This document shows, piece after piece, positions 29,014 through 37,259 of a DNA stretch of 64,000 nt. The stretch lies in contig JADBXZ010000010.1 of assembly GCA_020403265.1 (NCBI GenBank), positions 17,506 to 81,505 on the forward strand, written 5' to 3'. Below the pieces are notes generated by a model. The model worked only from the letters and a program-made list of their open reading frames with translations, did not search any database and had not been told where the DNA came from. Within the stretch, counting starts at the first letter, position 1. Each line of letters opens with the position of its first letter. The position numbers were made by a program, and so were the translations under genes. Origin of the DNA: Bacteroidota bacterium. Its GTDB lineage: Bacteria > Bacteroidota > Bacteroidia > B-17B0 > Aurantibacillaceae.

Positions 29014-29537
29014 TATACACTCAATAACTTTAAGGTTAATGTTGCTGCACGAACTGAAACAAATTTTGTAGAACTTCCAGACACTCTGCGAAGTGCTATT
29101 GCATAAGCTTTACCAGCTTCCAGTTCAATTGAATTATTACTGGCAATACAACTGTATGCTGAATTTTTAAATTGAGTAGCTGAATTAGCAACCATGCTGT
29201 TCGTGGCAATATCTACGATACACAATTCGCCAACTAAACCTGCATCTACAATAGCATAAGCAAATAACTGTGTTTTGATTTTTTGTTTTCTGTTGAGGAA
29301 ATAATAACCATTGGTAGGTATGACAAACACATGGCTGTTTTGCACAAACAAAGCACTTTTAGTTTTAAAAACCGAAGGTAACACCAGCGGTATGCTGGTG
29401 TTACTAAACTGGTCGCTATCCACTAAGGATTTTGGTGTAACAATTAACCTATCGGATATTCCTGTATTAATATCAGAGCCTTTAGCGTTTCTGAAATTAA
29501 ATAGCTTTCCTGTTAAGAGGTCTAAAAAATATCCCAT
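29013..29537 (-). CDS. Beta-rich structural protein, spike-like
   Basis: 174 residues from the ATG at 29537, one base after the previous stop. A longer in-frame start at 29723 would lie wholly within the upstream gene and is rejected. The sequence is strand-rich, without signal or membrane segments. The second half (FAYAIVDAGLVGELCIVDIA ... AYAIALRRVSG) looks like a compact beta sandwich. No family is recognised. Sitting next to the spike-like 189-residue protein, it may be part of a receptor-binding or vertex complex. Confidence 0.55.
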   Translation of the reverse strand: MGYFLDLLTGKLFNFRNAKGSDINTGISDRLIVTPKSLVDSDQFSNTSIPLVLPSVFKTKSALFVQNSHVFVIPTNGYYFLNRKQKIKTQLFAYAIVDAGLVGELCIVDIATNSMVANSATQFKNSAYSCIASNNSIELEAGKAYAIALRRVSGSSTKFVSVRAATLTLKLLSV

Positions 29538-29538
29538 G

Positions 29539-30108
29539 TTATGCGTATAATAATTCAATGCGGTTATTCCAGATGTTATCAAAATCTTTGTTTCCGTCTG
29601 CCCACTGATAAGAACAGACATCCCCTGTATTGCTAATTCTTTGAATTGCCCATACTGCCTCTTGCGGATTCGCTGCTGGGCTGGCGAAGCCTTTGTAAAT
29701 AATGTTCGGATTGCTTTCATCAATTAAAACTGGTTCAAAGAAAATTTTACTATCTAAGGTGCTTACCGCATATCTAATGTTCGTTACTTGCTCGTTCAGT
29801 TCATTGAGTTTAGAGATTTCTTCAATCTGTTTTTCTTCCGTTGCACTTCCTGAAATGTTTGTTGCAGCCAACATATCGTTAATCGCATCTTTTAATATTT
29901 CTGGCGATGCCGTTGCAGGAACGGTTACATCTGCATAAGGAATGAAGACGTTGTATAAAGCCCCTTTACCAATATCAATTTTGATGATGTTTGTTTTTAC
30001 AACTACTATCTCAATGATTTGAGATTTCATAATGTTGCGTATCAACGTTCCGTTTTTAATTCTAAGGCTTACGCCATTATTTGTTATTGCTATTGCTGTG
30101 GATTCCAT
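29539..30108 (-). CDS. Phage-type spike/fibre-tip-like protein
   Basis: 189 residues. The N-terminal half is strand-rich (NNGVSLRIKNGTLIRNIM, GALYNVFIPYADVTV) with a short helix (EEKQIEEISKLNELNEQ). The C-terminal ~70 residues have IIYKGFASPAANPQEAVWAI and WADGNKDFDNIWNNR. This resembles the small end domain (YxGxAxPG...W.I..I....TWADG...FDNVWDDR) that I know from many phage structural proteins. It should be a virion surface protein. No tail genes are present, so a capsid spike is more likely than a tail fibre. Confidence 0.65.
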   Translation of the reverse strand: MESTAIAITNNGVSLRIKNGTLIRNIMKSQIIEIVVVKTNIIKIDIGKGALYNVFIPYADVTVPATASPEILKDAINDMLAATNISGSATEEKQIEEISKLNELNEQVTNIRYAVSTLDSKIFFEPVLIDESNPNIIYKGFASPAANPQEAVWAIQRISNTGDVCSYQWADGNKDFDNIWNNRIELLYA

Positions 30109-30132
30109 AATTTTAATGTTTATGAGTTTGTA

Positions 30133-30315
30133 TTATTTTCCGTCTTCTTTGTTTTTTCTTACGGTCACTTGTGCGATAATTTCTCCAACCCAAGCCCCCA
30201 CAAAGCCGCCTATCATGACATAAGGCACGGCATCTTTAACATGTGTTTTGGCATAGTAGTAAGAAGCCAGAGAACCGATTAATGTGAACGTGGACACTAA
30301 CGTTTTTTCTTTCAT
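30133..30315 (-). CDS. Small membrane protein
   Basis: 60 residues with hydrophobic stretches at ~8-20 and ~28-50 (SYYYAKTHVKD... VPYVMIGGFVGAWVGEIIAQ) and a charged C-terminus (RKNKEDGK). It is placed between the spike-like genes and a coiled-coil membrane protein, and follows the latter by 3 nt. It could be a holin-like or virion-membrane protein. No family is recognised. Confidence 0.55.
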   Translation of the reverse strand: MKEKTLVSTFTLIGSLASYYYAKTHVKDAVPYVMIGGFVGAWVGEIIAQVTVRKNKEDGK

Positions 30316-30318
30316 TGT

Positions 30319-30963
30319 TTATTTTAGAGTTTGGTTAATTAATAAAGCACTTGTAAATCCAGATATTAAAATCAATGTTCCTGTGAGAATCCTACTTTTT
30401 AAAACATCTTTCTTTTGTTGTTTGTAGGCTGTATTTAATTGTTGGGTTAGGTAGATTTCTTTTTGTTCCTGTTCTTTCAGAAGGGCTTTCAAATTATCCT
30501 TTTCTAAATTCTGAAACACAATCACGCTATCCTGTTTGAATCCGACAATCTCTAATGCCCTGATGCTCTCGTTACATGCTGAATCCCTTTGCATTTGAAT
30601 AGCAAAATAGGCTTCTGCTAATGGACTTATACTATCGTTTAATACCTTTGAACTATCCACTTTTGCGAGTACTACTCGTAATTGATTTTCCAGTTCATTG
30701 GATTTGTAACGATAGATAGACAAAGATTTTTTCTTTTCAGAAACAAGAAGTGTCAAACTATCCTTTTCTCTTTTCAGAATCAGAACATGTTTTTGGTAAG
30801 CACTATCCAACTCTGTTTGTCTTGCTTTTAACACCTTGATATAGCTGTTATCGGGCTGGACGACTACTGGAGTTTCCTTATGGTTGCAGATACATGTTCC
30901 CATTAAAACAATGAGTGCAAAAATGCCGAAGCCAATTCCTAAATTTTTAAATACGTTTCTCAT
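30319..30963 (-). CDS. Coiled-coil protein with membrane segments at both ends
   Basis: 214 residues: an N-terminal hydrophobic segment (GIGFGIFALIVLMGTCIC), a long heptad-rich coiled coil (~30-185, with several KxxxL/EKDSLTLL patterns), and a C-terminal hydrophobic segment (LTGTLILISGFTSALLIN). The layout resembles cell-envelope-spanning phage proteins such as i-spanins, but no homology is claimed. It lies close to the two cell-wall hydrolase genes, which fits a lysis or entry role. Confidence 0.55.
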   Translation of the reverse strand: MRNVFKNLGIGFGIFALIVLMGTCICNHKETPVVVQPDNSYIKVLKARQTELDSAYQKHVLILKREKDSLTLLVSEKKKSLSIYRYKSNELENQLRVVLAKVDSSKVLNDSISPLAEAYFAIQMQRDSACNESIRALEIVGFKQDSVIVFQNLEKDNLKALLKEQEQKEIYLTQQLNTAYKQQKKDVLKSRILTGTLILISGFTSALLINQTLK

Positions 30964-30985
30964 AAATGATTTTTTAATTTTATTA

Positions 30986-31210
30986 TTACTCGTTTGATTT
31001 TGGTTTTTCGATGCTATAACCGAAGCATCCAGCGGCTATTAAACTCACTATCGAATAAAACATGTACTCTGGAGTTTGAACTTTAAACAGTAGTTGGGCA
31101 AACCAACTAGAAACAATCAGTATCACACAAATGGCAATCACAAATTCTCTCAAGCTGTAATTATTGGTTTTGTCCTTTAGTAGTTCCTTTAGATACTTAA
31201 TGATGTTCAT
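30986..31210 (-). CDS. Small membrane protein, holin-like
   Basis: 74 residues with two hydrophobic helices (FVIAICVILIVSSWFAQLLF and MFYSIVSLIAAGCFGYSI) separated by a short turn, a charged N-terminus (KELLKDKTNN) and a charged C-terminus (EKPKSNE). It overlaps the end of the glucosaminidase gene by 4 nt (ATGA), implying coupled translation. The size, topology and coupling to a muralytic gene suggest a holin, but this is inference. Confidence 0.6.
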   Translation of the reverse strand: MNIIKYLKELLKDKTNNYSLREFVIAICVILIVSSWFAQLLFKVQTPEYMFYSIVSLIAAGCFGYSIEKPKSNE

Positions 31211-31803
31211 GGCTTTTTAAGTTTTAATATTTCTTTTATCTCTTTTTTAAAGGCAAAGGCAGTAGCCGTTAAAACCACAGCACTTCCTAATACATACCAA
31301 ATGGTAAAATCATCATGTGCTTGTTTCTTATCTAGTTCTTTTAATCCATAAGCCGATATTAATCCTCTGAGTGCTTTGCTGTAATTTGGGCTTTCTGAAT
31401 ATCCAGCCCTTTGTAAAGCTTCTGTTTGCATTTCAGGAGTTTTGGATGTAAATACACCATTGGCTTTGTATCGTGAATTAGCTAGTAAAAAAATCGTGTG
31501 GTCTTTCATGCTATCAAGTGCAGTTGGATATACTCGGAAATAACTTATTGGCTTTCCATCTCTAGGGGTTGATAGTGCAATCTTTTTTCCTTTCCATCTC
31601 CTATCTGCTTTGATACCGAAATAATTTTTTGCTTTTCTAACCGCTAATCCTTTACCTATTCCAAATTTTCCATGTTCATCTTTGCCACTACTTTCTATAA
31701 TCATTTGAGCCATTTTTACAGAAGGAAAGAGGCTTGTTTTTTGCACGCTACGAATCACATCGGCTGCATTTCTTTTAATAAATTCCTCTACTTCTTTGCT
31801 CAT
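31207..31803 (-). CDS. FlgJ-like glucosaminidase with C-terminal membrane anchor
   Basis: 198 residues. The GH73-type domain spans ~15-150: SVKMAQMIIESSGKDEHGKF contains the likely catalytic Glu (E in IIESSG), followed by NYFGIKADRRWKGKK, YFRVYPTALDSMKDHTIFL and QRAGYSESPNYSKAL. A hydrophobic helix (WYVLGSAVVLTATAFAF) anchors the C-terminus. It should cut the glycan strand of peptidoglycan. Its anchor suggests it stays in a membrane, which could be the host's or a virion's. The neighbouring amidase is 22 nt upstream. Confidence 0.85.
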   Translation of the reverse strand: MSKEVEEFIKRNAADVIRSVQKTSLFPSVKMAQMIIESSGKDEHGKFGIGKGLAVRKAKNYFGIKADRRWKGKKIALSTPRDGKPISYFRVYPTALDSMKDHTIFLLANSRYKANGVFTSKTPEMQTEALQRAGYSESPNYSKALRGLISAYGLKELDKKQAHDDFTIWYVLGSAVVLTATAFAFKKEIKEILKLKKP

Positions 31804-31825
31804 TTGATTTGTTACTTTTTACTGT

Positions 31826-32281
31826 TTAGATATTAGGTTCAATGTCTGGTGTGTAATTGGCTAACCATGTCTTCACATCAAAGCAAGGACAAGCTTTGGC
31901 TACGTTCGGGAAATCTCTGTGTCCAAGAACCTTTGCTCCTTTGTAGGTTTCAGTTAGTTTCACAATCAAATCGAACATGGCATGTTGTTGTGATTTGGTG
32001 CGAGTATCTTTTGGTTTACCAGCTTTATCAACTCCACCGATGTAAGCGATATTGATACACTCGCTGTTGTGAGCATAAACCCCATTACTGTTTTTATTCT
32101 CAGCTAACAGTTGTGTAATATCTCCATCGGCTTCAATGATGTAGTGGTAGCCTACATGGTTGCCCCATTTACGTACCTCTTTCCAGTACCGTTTAATGCT
32201 TTCAATAGTTGTGTTAATTGGTGTAGCGGTACAATGCACTACAATGTATTTGATGTTACGTTTATTATTGGTTGTTGTCAT
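31826..32281 (-). CDS. N-acetylmuramoyl-L-alanine amidase (PGRP/amidase_2 fold)
   Basis: 151 residues, a single soluble domain. Zinc ligands are visible as in T7 lysozyme: His in YIVVHCTAT, His in VLGHRDFPNV and Cys in KACPCFDVKTWL. Conserved GYHYIIEADGDITQL, VYAHNSECINIAYIGG and TKSQQHAMFDLI also fit. It should cleave the amide bond between MurNAc and the stem peptide. No signal peptide is seen. Together with the neighbouring glucosaminidase it gives the block two different wall-cutting activities for entry or lysis. Confidence 0.92.
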   Translation of the reverse strand: MTTTNNKRNIKYIVVHCTATPINTTIESIKRYWKEVRKWGNHVGYHYIIEADGDITQLLAENKNSNGVYAHNSECINIAYIGGVDKAGKPKDTRTKSQQHAMFDLIVKLTETYKGAKVLGHRDFPNVAKACPCFDVKTWLANYTPDIEPNI

Positions 32282-32290
32282 AATGCGTTC

Positions 32291-33208
32291 TTAGTTGTGT
32301 TCTTTGATGTGTTGGGTTTGAACCAAAAAATATTGGTTTTCATTTTCAAAAAGTGTGTAAGCTCCACGAGTGGTAATGGCTTTACCCAATACCATGTTTC
32401 TTGGCACTCGAACCGATGCTCTGGGATTTTTCCAAACTTGTGTATCCTGAATCGTGATTAATAATTTTGCATCATCAATCCCACTTAACGACCATTTGTT
32501 ACCATCGTATTTTAAACCCATGTTAGAAAAGGCTAAACGGATGGCATCTTTTTGTTTGGCATCTGTAAAGCTGTTCAACATACCATTGACTAATGTTTGT
32601 CTTACGCTTCCGATGCGGTAATTGACAAAGGTGTCGCTGACTGCTTTATAGTCCTCTGTGTTGCGAAGCGTTTTTAATAAACTCATTGCTTTATTAAAAT
32701 TCTTTGTCAATGCTGCTGCATACAAATCTTTGGCAACCGTTGCATGGTCTGGACTACTGCCTTTTACCAAAAGATTAAAGGTTGTTTCGTTCACACTTTC
32801 TGGTAAGCCAACTTTTTTTAAAGCAGTTACCATTTCAGAGCCGAAGTCACTATCTGCGCCGTACTTAGGCAAAATAGCTTTTCCGTACTTGGCTATTAAT
32901 GCTTCCTGTAAGGCTTTGACGTTTGCTCCTTTACTTCCTTTGCTTAATGGAAACGCATCTTTTGGTATAGCGTTGGTTTGTGTTTTCGGCTTTGGCGGAA
33001 CATAAGTTGATTGAGTTTCTTCGTTTGTATCTGGCATGTTATTGTTGCCCTCATCTTCTCCTTGTTTATGTTTTTTCCAATACTGAAAACCGAAATAACT
33101 CAACGCCCCTGTTGCAGCCACACTCAACCCTAATAACAACCATTTTTTACCGCTGCCTTTTTTGGCTTCGGCTGGTTTCGTTTGTTTATCTTTCGTTTTA
33201 TTGTTCAT
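32291..33208 (-). CDS. Membrane-anchored protein with peptidoglycan-binding-like repeat
   Basis: 305 residues. A Lys-rich start is followed by one membrane helix (WLLLGLSVAATGALSYFGF), then a Gln/Thr/Pro linker. Residues ~95-150 resemble a PG_binding_1 unit (PLSKGSKGANVKALQEALIAKYG ... DSDFGSEMVTALKKVG). The next ~110 residues are helical and resemble the annexin-like repeats of the neighbouring protein (NFNKAMSLLKTLRNTEDYKAV). The end is a small strand-rich domain. It is probably a membrane-linked structural protein that contacts the cell wall. Confidence 0.65.
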   Translation of the reverse strand: MNNKTKDKQTKPAEAKKGSGKKWLLLGLSVAATGALSYFGFQYWKKHKQGEDEGNNNMPDTNEETQSTYVPPKPKTQTNAIPKDAFPLSKGSKGANVKALQEALIAKYGKAILPKYGADSDFGSEMVTALKKVGLPESVNETTFNLLVKGSSPDHATVAKDLYAAALTKNFNKAMSLLKTLRNTEDYKAVSDTFVNYRIGSVRQTLVNGMLNSFTDAKQKDAIRLAFSNMGLKYDGNKWSLSGIDDAKLLITIQDTQVWKNPRASVRVPRNMVLGKAITTRGAYTLFENENQYFLVQTQHIKEHN

Positions 33209-33219
33209 CGTTTTATGAT

Positions 33220-33927
33220 TTATGCTTTTCGTTTAGCTGTAATGATTTTCATATAGTCCCCGTATTCCCATACTTCTAATTCGCCTTTTAATACTGTAAT
33301 TAAATTCTCTCCAAACTCTTTGTAGTATGCTTTGCCTACTTGTATAAAAGCCGTTTGAGTGGGGATTTCATTAAATACAGCTTTAATAGCTTTCTCATCC
33401 GTACCAGATATAAAGCCGTATGTTTTATCAAAAGCAGCTTTCAAACGTTTTGCCCATGCGGTGTATTGGTTGGTTGTCGATGCTTGTCCCTCTTTGTCGG
33501 GCTTGGCAGCAATGATTTGCAGCATTTCGTTATATTCACTCGTTTGCAATTCATCACTCATGTCCTTGTATAGGTTTTTTTGGTATTCTTTTGTGTAAGC
33601 ATCAAATATTTTTTTTAGTTGTGCTTTACTTTTTATTTCTGTTAATACCTTTCTCAACGTTACTATATCTGTTCCCCAATAACCATCATTCTCAAAAGCC
33701 ATTTTGATTTGCTTGGCAATGGTTTGTGGTGTGCCGTCTTCAAAACTTTTTTCGTGTGCTTTATCTTCAATTTTATTAATGACAAACTTTTTAACCACTA
33801 TCGCTAAACCAGTCAAACCAGCAGCACCAAGAACCGACCAGAGTAATTTTTCTCTTAGGCTCATCTCGTCATTTTTATCTGACTTGCTGTGTTTATATGG
33901 AATGGGTTTTTGCATGTTTGTTACCAC
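33220..33927 (-). CDS. Membrane protein with two annexin-like repeats
   Basis: 235 residues. One membrane helix near the N-terminus (LLWSVLGAAGLTGLAIVV). Two repeats follow, at ~80-145 and ~160-230. The first reads YWGTDIVTLRKVLTEIKSKA with FDAYTKEYQKNLYKDMSDEL; the second reads GTDEKAIKAVFNEIPTQTAF and GKAYYKEFGENLITVLKGEL. The G-x-GTD...L..IL....Q...I..AY...YG..L...L..EL pattern is that of annexin repeats, although no calcium site is claimed. It likely binds a membrane or multimerises on one. The neighbour upstream in the genome looks partly related. Confidence 0.55.
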   Translation of the reverse strand: MVTNMQKPIPYKHSKSDKNDEMSLREKLLWSVLGAAGLTGLAIVVKKFVINKIEDKAHEKSFEDGTPQTIAKQIKMAFENDGYWGTDIVTLRKVLTEIKSKAQLKKIFDAYTKEYQKNLYKDMSDELQTSEYNEMLQIIAAKPDKEGQASTTNQYTAWAKRLKAAFDKTYGFISGTDEKAIKAVFNEIPTQTAFIQVGKAYYKEFGENLITVLKGELEVWEYGDYMKIITAKRKA

Positions 33928-33939
33928 CTGATTGATTTT

Positions 33940-34122
33940 TTAAACGCCTAATGCCTGTTTTGCCATTGCTGTTTTTACTGGGTCGTTCTTTACGATGTGT
34001 GCGAGTTTTTCTAATTCTTTCGCACTCAGTTTGGAAGCCAAAACCGTTAAGGCTTTTATTTTGGTTTCTGCTTCACTTTCTTTACTGGCTGCTATCTCCA
34101 GTTCGTAGCTAAATTTTGTCAT
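33940..34122 (-). CDS. Small helical protein
   Basis: 60 residues with no signal or membrane segment: SYELEIAASKESEAETKIKA then LTVLASKLSAKELEKLAHIV. It is alanine- and lysine-rich and predicted all helical. It lies in tight order between a coiled-coil protein and the annexin-like protein, supporting that it is a real gene. No family recognised. Confidence 0.5.
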   Translation of the reverse strand: MTKFSYELEIAASKESEAETKIKALTVLASKLSAKELEKLAHIVKNDPVKTAMAKQALGV

Positions 34123-34151
34123 GTGATTATCAATTTTAAATGGTTAAACTT

Positions 34152-35033
34152 TTAAGCTTCGTTTTGTTCTTCGTTGTCTTTTAGTAATTCCAACACCGTT
34201 TGTAACTGTGATTTGTCTTTACTTAATTCATCCAGCACTTCCATCACTAAGCCCATTTCATCTTCTGTAAATTGTTTTTCTAACTCTTTGAACAGATTGA
34301 TAAAGGCTTGTTCTTGTTCATTCAATACTGGTTGATTAGTAGTGGCTTCTTTCTTTTTAAAACTTACCTCTGTTTCTGGCGTGGTTTTTTGAGTGTCAAT
34401 TTCTAAACGTTGATTATCCTGTTCAATGATTCCAGCTAATCCCGATACGGCTGGTATTTTAGAAATCAAATGTGTATTTCTTCTTACCAATCCTTCAAAC
34501 GCAACCGATAACACATCTCCTAAATGAACGCCACCGATTTTATTCCCGTTCTTCTTTGCTTTCTCAATTAGGTCTTCTAATTGTTCGATGTATTCTTCTT
34601 TGTCCTCCAGTTCTCTGCGTTGCTCTGCCAATTCACGTTTTAATCGAGAAATTTCATGGTGCTGTTCGCCTTTGAACTTTTGTTCCTCTCTCCATTCGTT
34701 CACATTATTTCGAGAGAATTTTTTAATCGGCATACCGCTTAGACCTAAGTTTGTGGCTTCTTCTCGGTTACGTGCTTTTAATAGAAAAACAAATTGGTCG
34801 TTACGTGGAGATTGTGCAGAATTGTAAATGATGATTTTGATTTGCTCGGTATCAGCATTCATGTAATCTTCGTAGCTATCGAAGTCGCTTACTTCATCGG
34901 TTTTGATAACAGCTTTTAAAGTGTCCACAAAAATTTCGTAAAACTTTGCTTTTCCTTTTTCTGCCATTGCAGTTAAGTGATTTTTTAAACGGTCGATTTT
35001 GTTCTGGTCGAAATTGTCAAATTGAATAGGCAT
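34152..35033 (-). CDS. Coiled-coil protein of the virus-like block
   Basis: 293 residues. The N-terminal ~100 residues form a small domain (MPIQFDNFDQNKIDRLKNHL ... FDSYEDYMNADTEQIKIIIY). A long heptad region at ~115-170 (REEQKFKGEQHHEISRLKRE, ELEDKEEYIEQLEDLIEKAK) is followed by a short hydrophobic segment and an acidic helical C-terminus (FTEDEMGLVMEVLDELSKD). No membrane helix. It may be a scaffold or internal virion protein. GLSGMPIKK near residue 98 is close to the NGLxG motif seen in other proteins of the block. Confidence 0.6.
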   Translation of the reverse strand: MPIQFDNFDQNKIDRLKNHLTAMAEKGKAKFYEIFVDTLKAVIKTDEVSDFDSYEDYMNADTEQIKIIIYNSAQSPRNDQFVFLLKARNREEATNLGLSGMPIKKFSRNNVNEWREEQKFKGEQHHEISRLKRELAEQRRELEDKEEYIEQLEDLIEKAKKNGNKIGGVHLGDVLSVAFEGLVRRNTHLISKIPAVSGLAGIIEQDNQRLEIDTQKTTPETEVSFKKKEATTNQPVLNEQEQAFINLFKELEKQFTEDEMGLVMEVLDELSKDKSQLQTVLELLKDNEEQNEA

Positions 35034-35038
35034 AATAT

Positions 35039-35377
35039 TTATTCTTTTGTAGATGGTATTGGTTTATGTTTTGGAATGACTTGTATGAATCGGATATGGT
35101 TAATTCTGTTAGCGTAGTTGTTGATTTTGATTTCTCCCTGATGCTCGTAGGTTTGTTCATTAGTCTTATCTTCTGCTATATCAAATAATCCAAAGTCTGA
35201 CATCACACTCGCATCGTTGATTTCTTCTACCAGAATATAGAATTGGTTATAGGCATCAATTTCTATTTTCTCGCTTGGCTGTAACACAAAGTGTCGGAAG
35301 CGTATGTAGTAGTCTGAGCCGTAACCGAGTTCTTTCATTCGGCGTGGGATATATTCTAAGGCTAATGCTATGTTCAT
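35039..35377 (-). CDS. Small beta-rich protein, minor structural candidate
   Basis: 112 residues: MNIALALEYIPRRMKELGYG, then YYIRFRHFVLQPSEKIEIDA and QFYILVEEI, and at the end RINHIRFIQVIPKHKP. The strands and short loops suggest a small beta barrel or jelly roll. It has no signal peptide and no cysteines. It is part of a run of three beta-rich genes (35039-36304) without enzyme motifs, which suggests virion proteins. Confidence 0.5.
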   Translation of the reverse strand: MNIALALEYIPRRMKELGYGSDYYIRFRHFVLQPSEKIEIDAYNQFYILVEEINDASVMSDFGLFDIAEDKTNEQTYEHQGEIKINNYANRINHIRFIQVIPKHKPIPSTKE

Positions 35378-35399
35378 GTTTTGTTGTCTTTAGATTTTG

Positions 35400-35924
35400 T
35401 TATCGTTGATACCACAGATAAACATTTAAGAGGTAATTGACATTTGTTTCCTGTTGCTCCCCTAATCGGTCTTTATAAACTCCCTGCACAATGGTACTTT
35501 CTGCATCTACCATCACCACTTCTTCAAATGCCATTGCTTGATGTGTAAATAGATTTACTTTCCAAAATCTATTTTGAGAAAAATCTCCATAGCCCATATT
35601 GTTATCCGATTGCAAATGACCAGAGTAAAAAATGTTAGCTTCTTCACAGCTTTGTAATTTTAGTTCTCCAATTACAGTACTTCGTTTAAAGTAGTTTTCT
35701 CTATTTTGCTCTACGGCACTTACTGCATGTATTTCAGTTTGAAATTCAGAAGTAGCAGCAGCTTTTTGCATTACTTCTTTTTCTTTCGTAGTAACTAATA
35801 GTCTTCCTCCTAATTCTACACCGATAATACGTTTAGCCGTCTTTGGTAGTTTAATCTGGAAATGTTTTACCTGACCAGCTTTGGTAATGAGGATGGGTGT
35901 GATTATAACTTGCTCTTGTATCAT
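35400..35924 (-). CDS. Beta-rich protein, capsid or minor capsid candidate
   Basis: 174 residues, strand-rich throughout: QVIITPILITKAGQVKHFQI, RIIGVELGGRLLVTT, TVIGELKLQSCEEANIFYSG and NVNYLLNVYLWYQR at the end. No signal peptide, membrane helix or catalytic motif. Its start overlaps the previous gene's stop by 4 nt. Size and strand content are compatible with a single jelly-roll capsid protein, like the smaller of the two major capsid proteins of P23-77-type viruses, but there is no sequence match to support this. Confidence 0.5.
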   Translation of the reverse strand: MIQEQVIITPILITKAGQVKHFQIKLPKTAKRIIGVELGGRLLVTTKEKEVMQKAAATSEFQTEIHAVSAVEQNRENYFKRSTVIGELKLQSCEEANIFYSGHLQSDNNMGYGDFSQNRFWKVNLFTHQAMAFEEVVMVDAESTIVQGVYKDRLGEQQETNVNYLLNVYLWYQR

Positions 35925-36304
35925 AACGCATCCTCCATTTCACAATCCACATATAACGACACTCGGTATGGTTCAAAACGAGTACGCCCATCTTCATTGT
36001 CAGTATAGCTTAGTTTAATGATTCCATTGCCCGGACTAACACTTCCAATATCATAGTAGCGTTGCTTTGGCGAAACATTGATGCCAGACATCAATAATTT
36101 ACTTTCGTAATTATCAGGAAAAAACTCAGCGTTGTTGATTTCAATTTTTTGTGTTCCTCTGTAATACAGTAAATCATCTTTATCTGATGTCACTAATACA
36201 CCTTTAATCGCTTCGATGTTTTTATCCAACTCAAATGATTTGTTGACAGCTTCTCTAGCAGTGGTAATTTGTATATCGAATCTTTTTTTTACTGGCTTTA
36301 ACAT
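35921..36304 (-). CDS. Beta-rich protein, structural candidate
   Basis: 127 residues: KKRFDIQITTAREAVNKSFE, KIEINNAEFFPDNYESKLLM, GIIKLSYTDNEDGRTRFEPY and YVDCEMEDAL. It is strand-rich, without signal or membrane segments. It overlaps the following gene by 4 nt, so the two are produced together, perhaps at fixed ratio. It could be a virion component. No family recognised. Confidence 0.5.
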   Translation of the reverse strand: MLKPVKKRFDIQITTAREAVNKSFELDKNIEAIKGVLVTSDKDDLLYYRGTQKIEINNAEFFPDNYESKLLMSGINVSPKQRYYDIGSVSPGNGIIKLSYTDNEDGRTRFEPYRVSLYVDCEMEDAL

Positions 36305-36330
36305 GGTGTTTTATTTATTTTGTTTTTAAT

Positions 36331-36358
36331 AAGTCCGCTGCTGATTGCAGCGGACTTT
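36331..36358 (-). terminator. Strong intergenic hairpin below the abundant-protein candidate
   Basis: AAGTCCGCTGC TGATT GCAGCGGACTT forms an ~11-bp GC-rich stem, between the 36380-37102 gene and the 35921-36304 gene. The tail on the minus strand is only weakly T-rich (TTATTAAAAA), so partial termination or mRNA end protection is more likely than full termination. Confidence 0.55.
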
Positions 36359-36379
36359 ATTTTCTGGGTGTGTTACCTA

Positions 36380-37102
36380 CTATGGAGTAGTAATGGTTCC
36401 GTGTAAACCCACAAACAAATGGGTCTTTTGGTCTAAGCCATCCATCGTTCCTAACTCAACGGTAAATTCCATTAAGATGTCATCGTGGATTAAACGTGGG
36501 TTTGCTAACTTGTAATAGCCCAATGGCACGTTGTGCATATTACTTGTTTTGAACACGTTGTTGCTGGTTTCTGGAACGATTTGTTTTTTGTTGCTCTTTA
36601 ATGAGAACTCTCCATTGGTAATGGGTGCAAAATCTTCTAATGCTCCGAACTTTGTTGCCATCACTTTGTCTTTTGACATTTCGGCAGCAACACCAGCTAA
36701 TAACACAATACCACTTACTAAGAATGCTTGGTTCTTTGGTAATTTTGCATTGGACACATTACGTAATCCGATTTCTTTATCGTCCTGCGTTTCAAACATT
36801 TTAATCGTTTTGGAACTCACAGGCTTAATGCTGTAAATCACGGTGTCGGCTAAACGCAAATCGCCTTTTGCTAAACCTTCTTTGATGTGTGCTGGTAACT
36901 CGGCAAAGTGTTTTTCCATTTCAGCTCGTGACCCTCTGCTAACTGCTCCCGAACTGGCTAACTTGTTAATGGTGCGTAAGCGTTTAATCGGATTCATTCT
37001 GCGTAATGCGCCAAGTAACTCATCGTTACCTTCTAAGCCATCTAATCCTAATAAGGCTCCAACGTTGTTGTATTCTTCTACTCCTTCTAATACGTCTAAC
37101 AT
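36380..37102 (-). CDS. Putative major structural (capsid) protein
   Basis: 240 residues. An N-terminal helical segment with LLGLDGLEGNDELLGALRRM and PIKRLRTINKLASSG is followed by a strand-rich body (GDLRLADTVIYSIKPVSSKT, NAKLPKNQAFLVSGIVLLAG, NVPLGYYKLANPRLIHDDIL, MEFTVELGTMDGLDQKTHLF). No signal, enzyme motif or membrane anchor. It is the best candidate for the main capsid protein by position, flanking hairpin and composition, but I cannot assign a fold. It is short for a double jelly-roll protein. The GLDGLEG motif near its start is shared with other block proteins. Confidence 0.5.
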   Translation of the reverse strand: MLDVLEGVEEYNNVGALLGLDGLEGNDELLGALRRMNPIKRLRTINKLASSGAVSRGSRAEMEKHFAELPAHIKEGLAKGDLRLADTVIYSIKPVSSKTIKMFETQDDKEIGLRNVSNAKLPKNQAFLVSGIVLLAGVAAEMSKDKVMATKFGALEDFAPITNGEFSLKSNKKQIVPETSNNVFKTSNMHNVPLGYYKLANPRLIHDDILMEFTVELGTMDGLDQKTHLFVGLHGTITTP

Positions 37103-37259
37103 AATTTTCTGTTTTTTTGGTTTTACTTTGGTTTATTTTTTTGTTTAAAAAAGGGCGTAGCTTTCCTGTACCACTAATTATCTGAAATAGGGTTTACATA
37201 AACTGTATTGATTTTATTAGGAACGTTAAGGCTTACAGCCCCTTTTGTTTTTTTGAGGA

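Noticed and set aside
29538..29723. Longer N-terminus for the 174-residue spike-like gene
   Set aside because: It would lie wholly inside the end of the upstream gene in another frame, while an ATG 1 nt after that stop gives a tidy start.
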